Part shown: in pieces, positions 11,121 through 25,449 of the stretch
Layout of the letters: each line of letters starts with the position of its first letter
How positions within the stretch are numbered: the first letter of the stretch is position 1
Source of the DNA: Rhizophagus clarus
Taxonomy: Eukaryota > Glomeromycota > Glomeromycetes > Glomerales > Glomeraceae
Length of the DNA: 64,000 nucleotides
NCBI GenBank assembly: GCA_015698045.1
Contig: BLAL01000058.1
Coordinates: forward strand, 994,501-1,058,500
Direction: 5' to 3'
The notes under the pieces: model-generated
What the model saw: the letters and a program-made list of their open reading frames with translations, nothing else
Told to the model about the DNA's origin: nothing
Database searches by the model: none
Program-made: the position numbers and the translations under genes

Positions 11121-12765
11121 TCATAATCTGACTACTTTGAAAACTTCGATTTCTCTAACTTTGTATCGATTATTTGTTGTTTCGTCTTCGTCATAAATAA
11201 TAGATTCGTTGCTCCTATAAATAATAGATGCGTCTTCACTATCATAATTATTCGTCGCAAATTTTTCATAATTACCGCTATAACATAAAGTGAGATAACC
11301 ATTATTTAACGCTAGGTCACCTCCTCCAAAGTTGATTCCACCAAACAATCCATTTTTTCCATTTCCAGCATAAATGGCGTGCGATGGATTAACCACACGA
11401 CTAATCATCTTATTTCTAATATCCTCCTCATTTTCAAAAGAAAATATGAAACTATCCGCAGTAGATAAATATTGATTATATTGATTATATTGATTTTTAA
11501 AATTTAAACCCCTATTAATATTTCTACTATTGTTATTATTACACCAACCAATGGGATTATATCCACCAAATATTTTTTCAGAGCGTTCAACTTGGATTAA
11601 AATCAATATGGCTCCTTGTACTGCACATGTACCTAGAATATTATTATCACTATCATGACTTTTACGATAAATAAGATTAAAATTATAAACCGTGTCCTTT
11701 CTATTGCGATTATAATTTGAATCTTTTCTTTCAATCCAATTAATAATTATAGTGGAAAGTTTTGGTTTAATAATATTTGAATTAATATTTTGAACTATTC
11801 CTGTTCGTGATGGTAAAGTGGTTGTTATTGGTAAAGTACCTTTAAGATAAAATTCTTCAATTTCTTCGCAAATTTGATTAGGAATAATTGTTTTGTAAGG
11901 TCGAACTTTATCAAAATATTCAGCAGGAGAAATATCAACAAACCGAATGAGAGGAATAAATTGATCTAAAGTTTTCTTCAATGATTCATAATTCTCCTTA
12001 TTCCATTTTGTTCTATCGTTATTCGTAATTCCAAAACCAGGGATTTGTTCAATACCCCATTTAATTAAACTATCCCAAACGACAATTTCTTCAATCTGTA
12101 AATCGTTTCGCTTAAGTAAACCATATAAAATATCCTTATGTAATAAATTTGAAGTAAAAAAAGGCTGTGGATCTGCACAAATAGATTCAAAACAGTAATC
12201 TTGTAGTTTCTTACAGCTCGCAAGCTTAATTACAGCATGAAGAACGAAAATAAAATTTTTCTGAATCCAATTTGTTTGATTCTCAATTAAATAATCTTGA
12301 ACATGTTCAAGTAATTCTTCAAGAAGTAACTCATCAGATGCAACTAAAAGTTCAAGAATATTTATGTCTGATGTATTTGTTAAATTCACTTCGCCTGTAT
12401 ATATATACCTTTTGTAGAGGGAAATAATAATTAAAGACATTATAAAAACAACGTTTGCTTAATTTCTATATTACATACCTAAGAATTATTTCGAAAACAA
12501 CGGGATTAATATTTGGTTTTATGAATTTCATCACATTATTACTAGTAATCCATCCGTCTTTCGCCACTATAAAAGTAACTTGAAATTCTTTTTTTGAAAA
12601 TGCATTTTTAAAATAAGGTGAACGAGCTCTAAGAATATACGAATGTGCACGAAATTCCTTTATATTTTGATTATTTCCGACTACAATAATTACATTACAA
12701 TCATCTGAATCATTTAATATTAATGAAAGATCTTGTGAAAGACTCGAGTGAAATTTTGAAACCAT
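11121..12765 (-). CDS. BTB-BACK-TLDc protein, intact, about 524 aa
   Basis: Exon 1 is 12479-12765 (ATG in MVSKFHSSLSQDLSLIL), exon 2 is 11121-12408, and the intron 12409-12478 has donor GTATGT and acceptor AAAAG. The codon AG|G gives ILR|YIYTGE. The joined frame is 525 codons. BTB (DDCNVIIVVGNNQNIKEFRA), BACK (ADPQPFFTS, VVWDSLIKWGIEQIPGFG) and TLDc (EKIFGGYNPIGWC, DSFIFSFENEED, GGINFGGGDLALNNGYL, REIEVFKVVRL) are all present. It is the most divergent intact copy: the BTB has an insert after FSKKEF, and the TLDc has an Asn/Gln/Tyr-rich loop (QYNQYNQY) and a longer C-terminal loop rich in Asp, Glu and Tyr. Confidence 0.88.
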
Positions 12766-13988
12766 CTTTTATTTTTTTCTTTCAATTAATTAAACGGAGA
12801 AAGTGGCTAAAAAACTCAGGTACACTTATTGGAGCACCTGTAGCAGGTGACAATAAATTAAAATTTCGGATATTAATTAATTCCAGATTTTTATTATGTC
12901 TGGATTGATTGAATATAGTTCTCATGAAAAAAATTTAAATTAGAAAAATGGTTACAATGTTGCATTTTATTATCGTAGTACAAATAAAAACACTATATAA
13001 ATATTACGAAGTAATTATTCAAGAATTGTGTAAAAAATCCCTAACTATTTAAAACCGGTTAACCAAAGGATTTAAAAGGTTAATTAACTTGCAAGGATTA
13101 ACAGGATAAGGAAATTTCATAGTATCCTATTGTTACCAATCTATGTTTAATAAAAAGTGAGGGTAAGGATTTACGATCAAAATGTCACGAAATGATGAGC
13201 AATTTTATTTCACGCTGTTGACTATGATAACCAATAAACTACTGCCTCACTCGGCGTTCCTAATATTGTCCAACACACTCGTTAAAATATTGATTCGCGA
13301 AAAAAGATCTCTTTTAATATCTCAAAACTAATTTATTAAAATTAAACAACTTTTCACTCTCATCTCGATGAATATTTATGACAAATATTTATAATAAACA
13401 ACTCGACTATGCATCAAATTTGATCATCTGTGCAAATTTGATTACGTAATCAAGATCATACGGAAAAAATAAAATAAGTTTCAACTATTTCTAAAATAAA
13501 ATAATAAAGAATTAATGAAAATCACTTCACTGCTAATTAATAATTTATTAACGTAAAATGATCAATCGATTACTGCGATTTCGAATTATTTAAAAGTTAG
13601 CGTTAGGTAAAGAAAGAATAATTCATCTTTATCCTATGGAAGTGAGCAAAGTTGATCATAAACTTGCATTTATACCCTTCAACAGGAAACATATCCATCA
13701 TAGTTAATATTTCGCACATTATTATATGAAACCCTTTATGTATTTGTGGTAATAATGTTAATTTATGTTAATCAATATTTATTAGCAAAAAAAGTTCTCT
13801 TATATATTGTACAGTACATGTGTAATGGCGTTCTCGTGTAATATGATTGATATTTGCTTAATCGTTTATGTTAATAATGTAACTTTCTCGGCTCAGTAAT
13901 AACATTCAATTATAGTAGATAAAAAAGAGGAAAATTTGTACTAAATAAGAAAAGTATTATAAAGGCGCGAAAACATTAACTAATATAA
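12766..13988. other. intergenic, no gene seen
   Basis: Spacer between two minus-strand BTB-TLDc genes. It contains AACCGGTTAACC-type words (13055-13070) that recur at 18.8 kb. A 61-codon frame at 12723-12908 overlaps the 5' end of the neighbouring gene antisense and is not supported. Confidence 0.45.
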
Positions 13989-15588
13989 TTATTTGATTTT
14001 CTTTACACTGAAAACCTCCACTTCTTCAACTTCATGTTTATTCGTCATATCATACATATCATACATATCATTACTATAACCATAATCTAAACGTTCATAA
14101 TTATCGCTATAGGACAATGACAAATAATCATTTTTTAAAGTTAAAGCACCTCCACCAAAATTAACTCCATTTCCAGAATTGCATATGGCGTATGTTGGAT
14201 CAATTACACGACTAATCTTCATATTTTTAGTATCTTCATTATTTTTAAAAGAAAATATGAAACTATCCGCAGTAGATGAATATTGATTACATTGATTTTG
14301 AGAACGCAAACCCCTATTAATATTTCTATTGTTGTTGTTGTTGTTGTTATTACACCAACCAACAGGATTATACCCACCGAATATTTTTTCAGAGAATTTA
14401 ACTTGGACTAAAATCAATATGGCACCTTGTCCTGCACATTTATCTCGAATATTATTACACACTCCATCCCGACTTTTACGATAAATAAGGTCAAATGGAT
14501 CTCGCTCACTTTTCTTTGCGAACTGGCGTTCCTCTTTATTATGATTATAATTTAAATCTTTTTTTTCAATCCAATTAATAATTATGCTGGATAGTCTTGA
14601 CGTAATAATATTTGATTCAATTTTTTGGGTTACTCCTGATCGCGGTGGTAAGATGGTTGTTGTTGGTAAAGTACCTTTAAAATAAAATTCTTCAATTTCT
14701 TCAACAATATGATAAGGAATAATAGCTTTGTAAGGTCGAACTTTATTAAAATATTCAGTAGAAGAAATTTCAACAAATCGGATGAGAGGAATAAATTGAT
14801 TCAAAGTATTCTCTAATGCCTCATAGTTAAGATTATTCCATATGTTTCTATCGTTGTTCATGCTTCCCAAACCAGGAGTTTGTTCGATACCCCATTTAAT
14901 TAAACATTCCCAAACAACAACTTCTTCAATTTGCATGTCATCCCGTTTAAGTAATCCATAGAGTATTTCTTTATCTAATGAGGGGAAGTCTTTTGAAGTA
15001 AAAAATGGTTGTGGATCTGCACAAATAGATTTAAGGCAATAATCTTGTAATCTCTTACAGCTCGCAAGTTTAAATACGGTATGAAGGACGAGAACAAAAT
15101 TTTTCTGAACCCAGGTGGTTAGTTTCTTAATTAAATAGTCTTGAACACGTTCAAATAATTCTTCAAGGAGTAACTCATCGGAAGCAACTAGAAGCCCAAG
15201 AATATTTTCTCCTGTATACTTATTCAATTCAAGTTCGCCTTTGTAAATATATCTTAATAAAGTGAGTTTGAAGAAGGAAGATAATTATTAAAATAGAAAT
15301 AATTGAAAGATATATAAATGTAAACTATAATTACTTTAATATCATATCAAAAACCGTTGGAGTGATATTTGGCTTGTTAAACAAAATCATATTATTCACT
15401 TTCGTAATCCATTCGTTTGAAAGCGCACTTTTAAAGTATGGAGAACGAGCACGTAAAATTACTGAGTGTGCTTTGAATTCTCTCGTATTATCATTTTCAC
15501 CAACTTGAATAATAACGTTATAATCATCCGCATCGTTTAATATTAAAGAAAAATCTTTTGAAAGACCGGAATGAAATATTGAAGTCAT
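13989..15588 (-). CDS. BTB-BACK-TLDc protein, intact, about 505 aa
   Basis: Exon 1 is 15335-15588 (ATG in MTSIFHSGLSKDFSLIL) and exon 2 is 13989-15252. The intron 15253-15334 is phase 2. The joined frame is 506 codons. BTB (DDYNVIIQVGENDNTREFKA, RARSPYFKSALSNEW), BACK (CADPQPFFTSKDFPSLDKEI, VVWECLIKWGIEQTPGLG) and TLDc (EKIFGGYNPVGWC, DSFIFSFKNNED, GVNFGGGALTLKNDYLSL, EVEEVEVFSVKK) are all visible. The TLDc loop carries a run of eight Asn encoded by a GTT/AAC trinucleotide tract around 14329-14349, which may vary in length between strains. It is closest to the gene at 11121-12765 in its TLDc loop. Confidence 0.9.
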
Positions 15589-16601
15589 TTTGGTGATGGG
15601 AAAAAAAAAAGATTTTGTGAATTTTATTTTGTGAGTATTGAAAGTATGTTACACAAGTGCGAACTGTATCTTCATCATCATTCCGTCATTCAGTATGATC
15701 CATATGTTTAATTAAATAAGTGGATTATTACAAATTTGGTTTCATTAAATTTATTATAAGGTTAAATAAATTTTATCAGATCAGTTACGTAAAATGAAAC
15801 AATAACCATGCTTTTCTTTTCTTTTATGGATAATGTGACCAGCATTATGTAATTTCATCGCCTGAAAAAATGCATAAATATATAGCTGATAGAAAGTAAT
15901 CGTCATGCTAAGTGATTGAATTATCAAATTTAAATTATAGTTTAGTTAAACTAGGACTAGGGTTAACTAGGGTTAAACAAGAGTTAAACTATGCTTCCAG
16001 GAGAACTTTTTCTTGTGATCGTCATAGCGAGTTATTACTTACTAAACGAATTCTCCTAAGTTTCTAAAACGATTACATCTTTCATGTAACTGAGTACTTT
16101 TCCAATAAAAAAAAGTATAAGTTTCGACAATAATCGACAATAATAAGTTTTACTCTTAGGTACGTAGGAAAAATTTTTTTTTTTCTTTAATATTTTGAAA
16201 AAACGAGGTGTTATATTACTCTTTAGCTACTATTTATTCTTTAAAAACTTCAATAAAAGTAGTAGTTATTTGATGATCATAAAATCTTAAATTTTTGCAA
16301 TCCGTAGTTTTCAAAGAATATATTATGTATTGCGTTTTTTAGTCTCAGTGTATTTTTGTGTCACACTTTTATATAATATATTTTTTACTCAACATTTTGA
16401 AGACGGTAATAACCAATTAAAAAATATATGTAGATTACAGCACATCAAATTAGTTTAATTATTGTCAAACATTAATTTAATATTATTACCTTAAATGATT
16501 AAGTTAACCGGAATTACATAGTGCCGACTGTATCAATTTGTGTAGCAATGTTTTACAATAAAACTCGTTTGTTATTAATTATTTTTTCCCCCCTCATTAA
16601 A
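15589..16601. other. divergent intergenic region between two BTB-TLDc genes
   Basis: About 1 kb between the starts of a minus-strand and a plus-strand BTB-TLDc gene, so both promoters should lie here. A pyrimidine-rich stretch (TTATTTTTTCCCCCCTC) precedes the plus-strand ATG. A short GACTAGGGTTAACTAGGG patch near 15955 is noted. No gene is seen. Confidence 0.45.
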
Positions 16602-18107
16602 ATGACTTCGATATTTCATTCCGGTCTTTCGAAAGATTTTTCTCTATTATTAAATGATGCAGATGATTTTAACGTGATTATTCATGTTGGTGAAAATAAT
16701 AATACGAAAGAATTTCGAGCGCATTCTGTAATTTTACGTGCTCGTTCTCCGTATTTTAAAGGTGCACTTTCAAGTGATTGGGTAACAAAAAAGGATGGTA
16801 TGATCCTGTATAATAAACCAAATATTACTCCAATAGTATTTGATATGATTCTAAAGTAGGCTACTGCTTGATTTTTATAATTAGTTTTAATTATTTTGAT
16901 TGGTTAATTAATCATTTACTTTTCTTTTTTATTTTTAAGATATATTTACATAGGTGAACTAAATTTGGAAGAATATTTAGATAGAGATATTCTTGAGCTT
17001 TTAATTGCATCTGATGAACTACTTGTTGAAGAATTATTTGAACATGTTCAAGATTATTTAATTAAAAAACAGACAACTTGGATTCAGGAAAATTTGAATC
17101 TCGCCCTGCAAATTGCGTTTAAAATTACTCGCTGCAAGAAACTACAAGATTATTGTCTTGAATCTATTTGTGCAGATCCACAGCCATTTATTACTTCAGA
17201 AAACTTCCCCTCGCTAGAAAAAGATATTCTCTATATTTTACTTAAACAAGACGACTTACATACTGATGAAATTTTTATTTGGGATTGTTTAATTAAGTGG
17301 GGTATTGAACAAACTCCTGGTTTAGGAAGTATGAATAGTGATAGAACCAAATGGAATAATGAGAATCATGAAGCATTAAAGAAAACTTTAGACCAATTCA
17401 TTCCTCTCATTCGGTTTGTTGATATTTCTCCTGCTGAATATTTTGATAAAATTCGACCTTATAAAACCATTATTCCTAATCATATTTATGAAGAAATTGA
17501 AGAATTTTATTTTAAAGGTACCTTACCAAAAACTACTACTTTACCTCCACGAATTAAAAAAAATCACATTGATTCAAATATTATTAGACCAAAACTTATT
17601 TCTATAATCATAAATTGGATTAATAAAAGAGATGCAAAAGTTTCCCTTGATAAAAATGATTTGTACAAGTTTAATCTTATTTATCGAGGTAGTAGAGATG
17701 GGATCAGAAGAAATTTATTTAAAAGTAGGTGTAATTCGCAAGAATCAATTTTGGTTTTGGTTAAATGCAAAAATTTACAAAAAATATTTGGTGTTTATAC
17801 TCCGGTTGGGTTTTGTAGCTATCTGGCCAGTTTTAGTTATTATATTTCTTCATCAGGTAGTTTTATTTTTTCTTTTGAAAAAAATGACGATAATCAAAAT
17901 ATGAAAATAAGTCGCGTAATATCATATAATTATGCTATTTTTAATAATAGTCGCATTAGTGAATATGAATTTAGTTTTGGAAGGGAAGATTTATACATAC
18001 GAGATGATAATTTATGTATTGGTAATAGTGATTATGAAGATAATTTAAATTGCGGTGGAACTTATGTGATTGAGGAGATTGAAGCATTTAAAGTGGTGAA
18101 ACAATAA
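16602..18107 (+). CDS. BTB-BACK-TLDc protein, intact, about 473 aa
   Basis: Exon 1 is 16602-16855 (ATG in MTSIFHSGLSKDFSLLL), exon 2 is 16940-18107, and the intron has donor GTAGGC and acceptor TTTTTAAG. The joined frame is 474 codons. The frame stays open upstream to a GTG at 16521, but the ATG at 16602 matches all paralogues. BTB (DDFNVIIHVGENNNTKEFRA), BACK (CADPQPFITSENFPSLEKDI, FIWDCLIKWGIEQTPGLG) and TLDc (QKIFGVYTPVGFCS, GSFIFSFEKNDD, EFSFGREDLYIRDDNL, VIEEIEAFKVVKQ) are complete. One oddity is that the usual KIFGGY of the TLDc domain is KIFGVY. It is the only intact plus-strand member, head-to-head with the gene at 13989-15588. Confidence 0.92.
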
Positions 18108-18194
18108 ATTATTCAATAAGGAAATTTATATTTTATTTATTTATTTTTAGATTTATTGTAATAAAATCTCAAATTAAATTTAAAAAAATAATTA

Positions 18195-18420
18195 TTATTT
18201 TAACATGGCTTGCCCTATACACTTTTTATTACTGAAAGATACATTCGGTGTACTGGGAGATACTGGAAATTGCACAATTCCGTATGTCTCAAGATACGCT
18301 TTCGGTTCTTCGGTATAAAAAACGTATCTTATGAGATACAGTTTCCCGTATATAAAAACGTAATGGAATGTATCTGAACGTATCATTTAGTACTCAAACG
18401 TTTCTTTCAATATAAAATAC
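18195..18420. repeat. foldback-like repeat rich in GATAC words
   Basis: Segments such as GAAAGATACATTCGG near 18234 and GGAATGTATCTGAACGTATC near 18364, plus AAGATACG..CGTATCTT and TATGAGATAC, occur in opposing orientation. The segment is probably a decayed foldback element. A 63-codon minus-strand frame here has no recognisable content. Confidence 0.45.
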
Positions 18421-18599
18421 GCATCCACTTTTTTTATTGGGTTGGATAGTAAATATACATATATATATGAATAATAGTAGAGTAAAAAGTCAAAATGGGA
18501 GTTTAACCATATTTATCGTAGTATTAGAGATGAGATTTATTTATAAACGGTAAAATTTTTATTGGCACTTTATATATTATAATATGCATTTGTTTAACA

Positions 18600-18895
18600 T
18601 GTTAATTCCGGTCACAACTTAATGCCGGTCGATATTATGTTTCGCAAATTATAATTCTGGCCAAAATTTCAATGCCGACCAGAATTAAGTTTTAACTGGT
18701 TAATTACAGCTGATTTCATAATGTATGGGACACATGACAAATTTATGCCGTGAACTTGTCGGGTTGCCGGTTGTCGGCAAATAGAAAATAAAATAAACAC
18801 GTGGATATAAAAAATAACTATAGTAACTATATGCCGGCTTGTAACCGGTTAAAGGGTTGGGTAACCGGTTATTAACCGGTTAAGGTTTTTTGGAC
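18600..18895. repeat. CCGG-rich dispersed repeats
   Basis: Two clusters. At 18600-18720 there are copies of an AATTCCGGYC / GGCCAGAATT word in both orientations. At 18830-18890 there are four copies of AACCGGTTA-type palindromes. Related words occur at 9235-9265, 3512, 3725, 13058 and 43555. Such short GC islands in an AT-rich background suggest remnants of one dispersed foldback family. Confidence 0.5.
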
Positions 18896-18899
18896 TGCT

Positions 18900-19719
18900 T
18901 CAAAACTCTACATCAAATTTAAAATCACGTTAATCATAATATTGTTAATAAACTTTAATATATCTGTTATGACATTACACATTTGCAACATTTACATCTA
19001 GTAATAAATGATGATTTATATTTTATTTTGGCAAGAATCAGCATACTTGCATACTTTCATTTCTTCTATAACATTCTGACGGTAAGTAAAGTGGTTTGGA
19101 GTATATTTATTTGATCTTAATTTTAGTCCTTACTTAGTAATTGTAATTCTTCCAATAATTTGGTAGATTTCTTTTAGTCAGTAAAATAGAGAGGAGCACT
19201 AATTATTTTTATATATGGTAATTATCCTTTTTAGCATGGCAAGCCGTTATTAATATTGGGTATAGCGAAATAACATTTTAGTTTAAATATGATATGTTTG
19301 AATTTTTATAATCGCTCATGAGATGAACTTAATCAAACAATTAGACTCGAGTCATTTTAGGCGTGAAAAAACAACATGACTTCGGTACACAACGTCGCTT
19401 CAGATAACAGGTTAAGGAGATGTAATGTTGGCTTTTCCATGCGGAATACCATTCTTTATTATAAAAATATTAATAAACGATATTTAATTAATTGTAATCT
19501 CTATATGATACGAAAAAAAGTTGCAAATATGTCCAATAATACAATGTTTTACATTATCCTTTCTTTTGAGCCTGAATTAAAAATTATTAAAAATTTTCTA
19601 TATACACTACATCTGCAGATTAGTTCTATGTATAGTTGGAACTAGTTTTAAACCGGTTTCTATTTTAAATATTTTTAAATTCGATTTAAATAAAAAAAAA
19701 TTAAATATTAACGTAACTA
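18900..19719. other. intergenic, no gene seen
   Basis: Spacer 3' of the minus-strand kinase gene. An 89-codon plus frame at 19376-19645 starts MTSVHNVASD but shows no family resemblance and has the composition of the surrounding DNA. It is left unannotated. Confidence 0.4.
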
Positions 19720-22387
19720 TTAAAAATAAAAGATGAATAAAAATGACATCAAGCCAGATAAATACTTACCACTTTCATTGTCATGTGTTTCTTCATTAAA
19801 AAATATTTCATTTCTTCTCTTTTTTAAAGACATTGAAAATTTTTGAATTATAGAAGTCAAATTTCGTGATGATGAACTAAATAAAAAATTAGCATAATTA
19901 ATTGTTATTTAAAAACATTTTTTTTTTTTTTTATCGTCATTTTAAATACCTTCCGATTTCAATATCAAACTCTAATTCTGTTGAGATGTAATTATAATTT
20001 AAAGTGGTTGAAAAATTTCGAATTGTAGAATTAAAATTTTGTGATGATAAACTAATTGAAGGATGAATTAATAAATTACTATAATTAATTACATATTTAA
20101 AAATAAAATTTGAAATAAATTTTTTTTTCAATTTTAAATACCTTTTAGTGTCTGTATTATTTTCCAGTTTTGTATATTTAGAATCTAAAATGGTATAACG
20201 TATTTTTTTATATATAGAGTATATAATATGTTTAAATTACAATTAATTTTTTTTCATAATACCACCATACCAAAAGAAATTGTTGAAGACGAATAAACGG
20301 ATGAACATTTAGAAATTAAAGCACTTAATGGTCTACTTGTATAAATGGCTTCTGAATGACGATTTTCAGCAAATTCGGGTCCGATCATCTTTAATTCTAT
20401 TAGTTTCTTTCTTTTTGCTTCAGCTTGATCAAATATTTCATTATATTTACTATTTTTACGTCCAAAAAAAAGCCACCTACTAAAAGTATTACGGATTTTA
20501 CTTATAGAAGGTCTCTTTTTGGGATCAGGATCCCAACAGCTTTTCATTAAATTTGCATAACATTCTGGTGTGTCTTCTGTAATCTTGGGTCGTTCCCCAT
20601 CAAGAATTTTATAAACAAGATTATGATCATGTTTGACATTATCAAAAGGTTACAACCCGTTGTAAGTTCCCACATAATCATACCCAAACTATAAACATCA
20701 GCTTCTTTAGAAAATGAAGACCCTGTAAATATTTCTGGAGCAATATAAGGTATAACGCCATATATTTCATTATTTGATGATGTATCATTAATTAAAGATT
20801 GTGATAATCCTAGATCCGCAACTTTCCATTGATAATTTCCTAATAGTATGTTTCCGCTATGGAAATCTCGATGTATAAATTTTTTTTTATGGATATGTTC
20901 AAGTCTAAATAGAGATAAAAAAAATTAATAAATGAACCTAAATTTAACGAGTATAATAAATAAATTTAAAATATAAGTACCCCATTGAAATATCCCATAA
21001 AATTTCTGGTTTTTGCTTGTTCCATGTAACCTTTGTAAAATTCTTTTGTAAATATTTATGTAAATCTCCTCCTGACGCATATTCCAAGACTAATATATAA
21101 TCTTCTAATTCAGGATCTTTTGTAAAACCATATGTTTTAATTATATGACTATCATATTCTATTAAACAGTGTTGAAATGATTTTAACTGTTAAAGATTAA
21201 ATTAAAGATTAAATTAATTTAACGAAATTTATATTTAAGGAATATTTAAAATGTTTACTTACCTCATTTAGGAAATATTTGCCATTATTTTTAGAATTTT
21301 CAAATCTTTTTAAAATGACAGTTTTATTATTACTTAACCAAGTTACTTTGTATATTATACCATATCCTCCTTTTGTCATTTTTTCTACATTCGTAAATCG
21401 AGAATATGGTATCCAATTAATTATTCTTATCTTATTTTTTTTTGTAAAGAAATCTTTTAGTATATATGGTTTTATAAAATATTTATCAATTTTTTTAGTA
21501 ATATTTACAAACTCAGTTAATTTTAAGTTATTATGCGTAACAACATTATCAAGCAGAAAATCATCAAGATCGTTAAATTCGCTCTTGTTTATGATAATTG
21601 ATATTCTTTTACATTTTTTACATTGAGATTGACCTGCAAGTCCAAAAATAATATTTGTTGTTAAACAATGTCTGCATCCAATATAAAATATAAGGCAATT
21701 TGTACAATACTTTTGACAGTCTGATGCAAATGTTAACCTTGAATAACATGCGTTACAAGAAGAAAAATTAGCCCACCATGGTAAGTAAAGAATTGAAATT
21801 TGTTCTTTAGTCAAGGTTGATTCTATTAATCCAGAAGAAATTAGATAACAATCTGAACATAATTTGATTTGCCTCATAATATATTCGTCTGTTCCTTGAT
21901 ATAATGACTTTCCACATAATTTACAATCTTTTTCACTTTCAATCACTTTATCGTATTGAGTATAAAATTCGGCATTAACATTGTACCTACTAATTAAATA
22001 TCCATCTATTTGTTTAAAACATAAAATTCTCAAACAATTTCTACAGCATTCTTGAATACATTGTGGTACTTTTGTCTTACTTATTTCATGTTCACTACAT
22101 TCCGAGTCCATTGTGTAAATATCTACGTCCAAGTACATATTATTATCAGTTATATCATCAATATAACTTGATAAACATTTTTTGCAATATTTTTGTTTAT
22201 AATATTTAAGCCTATAATAATTATCAATATATTCTCTACTAAAAAGCGCCTCAATATATTTTTCTCCACAATAAACACAATTTTCATCACTCCCATTAAA
22301 AGAAATAAATTTAATCGGTATAGGACTAGATTTTAATCTTGGAGTTGGGTCAAAGGAATTTTCATTATTTGTATTTACAAGTTCCAT
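19720..22387 (-). pseudogene. cysteine-rich protein kinase, one frameshift
   Basis: I read six exons: 21263-22387, 20981-21186, 20271-20904, 20142-20184, 19950-20051 and 19720-19876, with GT-AG introns in the phases of the paralogue at 37591-40187. The N-terminus (residues 1-250) holds about nine Cys pairs (CVYCGEKY, YCKKCLSSY, CKLCGKSL, YCTNCLIF, QCKKCKRI), probably zinc-binding. The kinase domain has KGGYGIIYK, VILKRF, HRDFHSGNIL, a DLG in place of DFG, and APEIF. The only lesion I find is one missing A near 20649-20651 (GGTTGTAACC against GGTTGTAAACC in the relative), which breaks TTGCKPFDN in the C-lobe and leads to an early stop. This could be a real mutation or a base-call error. The 3' end is uncertain: a GTAAGT near 19768 might lead to another exon. 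Confidence 0.8.
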
Positions 22388-22480
22388 TTTGATATGTTTA
22401 TTACAATATGTTATAAACAAGTATCGATAACTATAATAAATTTAGGAAAATTTGAAAGTATTTATTCACATCTGGATGAT
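22388..22480 (-). promoter_or_regulatory. conserved 5' flank of the kinase gene
   Basis: Read on the minus strand, the approximately 90 bp before the ATG contain AATAAATACTTTCAAATTTT, TATCGATA, TTGTTTATAA and ACATATCAAAATG in the same order and spacing as the flank of the paralogue at 37505-37590. Conservation of non-coding sequence between paralogues of different orientation supports a promoter/5' UTR, or simply recent duplication. Confidence 0.5.
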
Positions 22481-23418
22481 ACATTATATAAAATTTTGAA
22501 ACAGACAGAACTTTCTGTTAGTGATACGAAAAGTAATTCTAAGAATTTCTCACGGAGTTTTAAGAATTTACCACAATACTACGGAAAATTCCGTTATTTT
22601 AAAATTTAGAATTATTTTATCGAAAGGCAATTGCATAAACAAATAAATAAATAAACGATAATGCATTGACTTTATTTTCATTTCCTTTCTCGTTAATTTG
22701 TACTTTCCATCAGTCTTCTAGATAATACTAAAAAATATTTCCATTGGTCGAATCTCAACTAAATAAGTAAAATAAATAAAGTGAAGTATGTGAAACCGTT
22801 ATTTGTACAAAAACAGAAATTGAAATTTTTTTTTTCGTCACAAAAATAATTTGTACGACAAATTGAAATGACAATTACTCTTATAGTATAATCATTCTAA
22901 ATGAACACTTAACATGGTAAGTTTTTTTTTTAAAAGACTTTAAATACAAAAAGGAGTTTATTGAAAAACAATAAGATGTTAGCCTTTTTCCGTCCTTATC
23001 TTGGCTTCTTTGTTCTTAATTACTTTGTTAAAAAAGAAGATTATTCTTGTATAATTTGTAACTGTAAATTAATCCATATTATAATTATTGAAACCTCTGT
23101 AAAAAGCATTTACGTGTCCCAATGTTCTGTGACGTTGTTAGCTAAAGGCCTTTAAAAGTACCACATCGTAAACATGTCTAGCGAGTAGTACTTTCACGTG
23201 AAAATCACAGCATGGATGTGTATAACGATTAAAAAATGATTTTATTTTCTTTATTCATTAAAATTGTTTGAATCTATTATAAAATGATGAATTCATATTT
23301 TGACTCACATTCTTCATTATAAAGAATTATAATAAAAACATTATTCTTTTAATCGAAGTAATTTTATTATTGTTTGTACGTAAAATAATATTATGTGAAT
23401 AAAAACCAAGAATATTAT
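22481..23418. other. intergenic, no gene seen
   Basis: Upstream region of the minus-strand kinase. A word CTTTCTCGTTAATTTGTAC (22687) recurs near 34981 and 37368, so parts of this flank are repeated. Short open frames here show no recognisable protein. Confidence 0.4.
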
Positions 23419-25048
<1,630 letters not shown>

Positions 25049-25194
25049 ATGATCAAAAAAATCGACTAAATTTTTTTAAGGGGTATTTATAAAAAGTCGT
25101 GATTGTGCCAATTCTGTGTAATCTAGTTATTTGATTGTCATAGTAAATATGTTAACCGAGCTATGCCGATATAATAGGGATTCTGGTCAAAAAA

Positions 25195-25445
25195 AAGACC
25201 TGTGATAAAAATTCGTAAAACTCTTTGGTAGTTGGTTTTAAATATAAAAATATTGAATAATTTAATCAAACTGGATAAAAACGGTTAGAATTAATAAGTT
25301 TAGAGAAAATTGGTCCCGAATTTAGTGATGCAAAAAGTTCCTCAGGCTCATCCATTAAAGGTATGTATTAGAAGTATAAAATAAATACCAAGAAGATTAC
25401 CATATTCCAATGGAACTAGAGTTTGACATAGATATTGAAAGGTAT
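25195..25445 (+). pseudogene. kinase C-terminal tail relic
   Basis: Plus-strand sequence resembles the end of the cysteine-rich kinases: IRNT(L/F)GSW near 25208, a piece like LEKIGPEFSDAKSS near 25305, and MELEFDIDIERYL at 25405-25445. The last piece corresponds to the small 3' exon STELEFDIEIGR of the gene at 19720-22387. Frames do not connect. It is a partial duplicate or the stump of a lost third gene. Confidence 0.65.
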
Positions 25446-25449
25446 TTAA

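Noticed and set aside
15950..15990. ACTAGGGTTAACTAGGGTTA, reminiscent of TTAGGG telomere repeats
   Set aside because: Only two or three imperfect copies with extra bases. Too short to call an interstitial telomere.
19376..19645. Open frame of 89 codons
   Set aside because: No recognisable protein, AT-driven composition, no support from any duplicate.
21279..21626. 115-codon plus-strand frame
   Set aside because: Antisense shadow of the kinase exon. Hydrophobic composition is expected from the complement.
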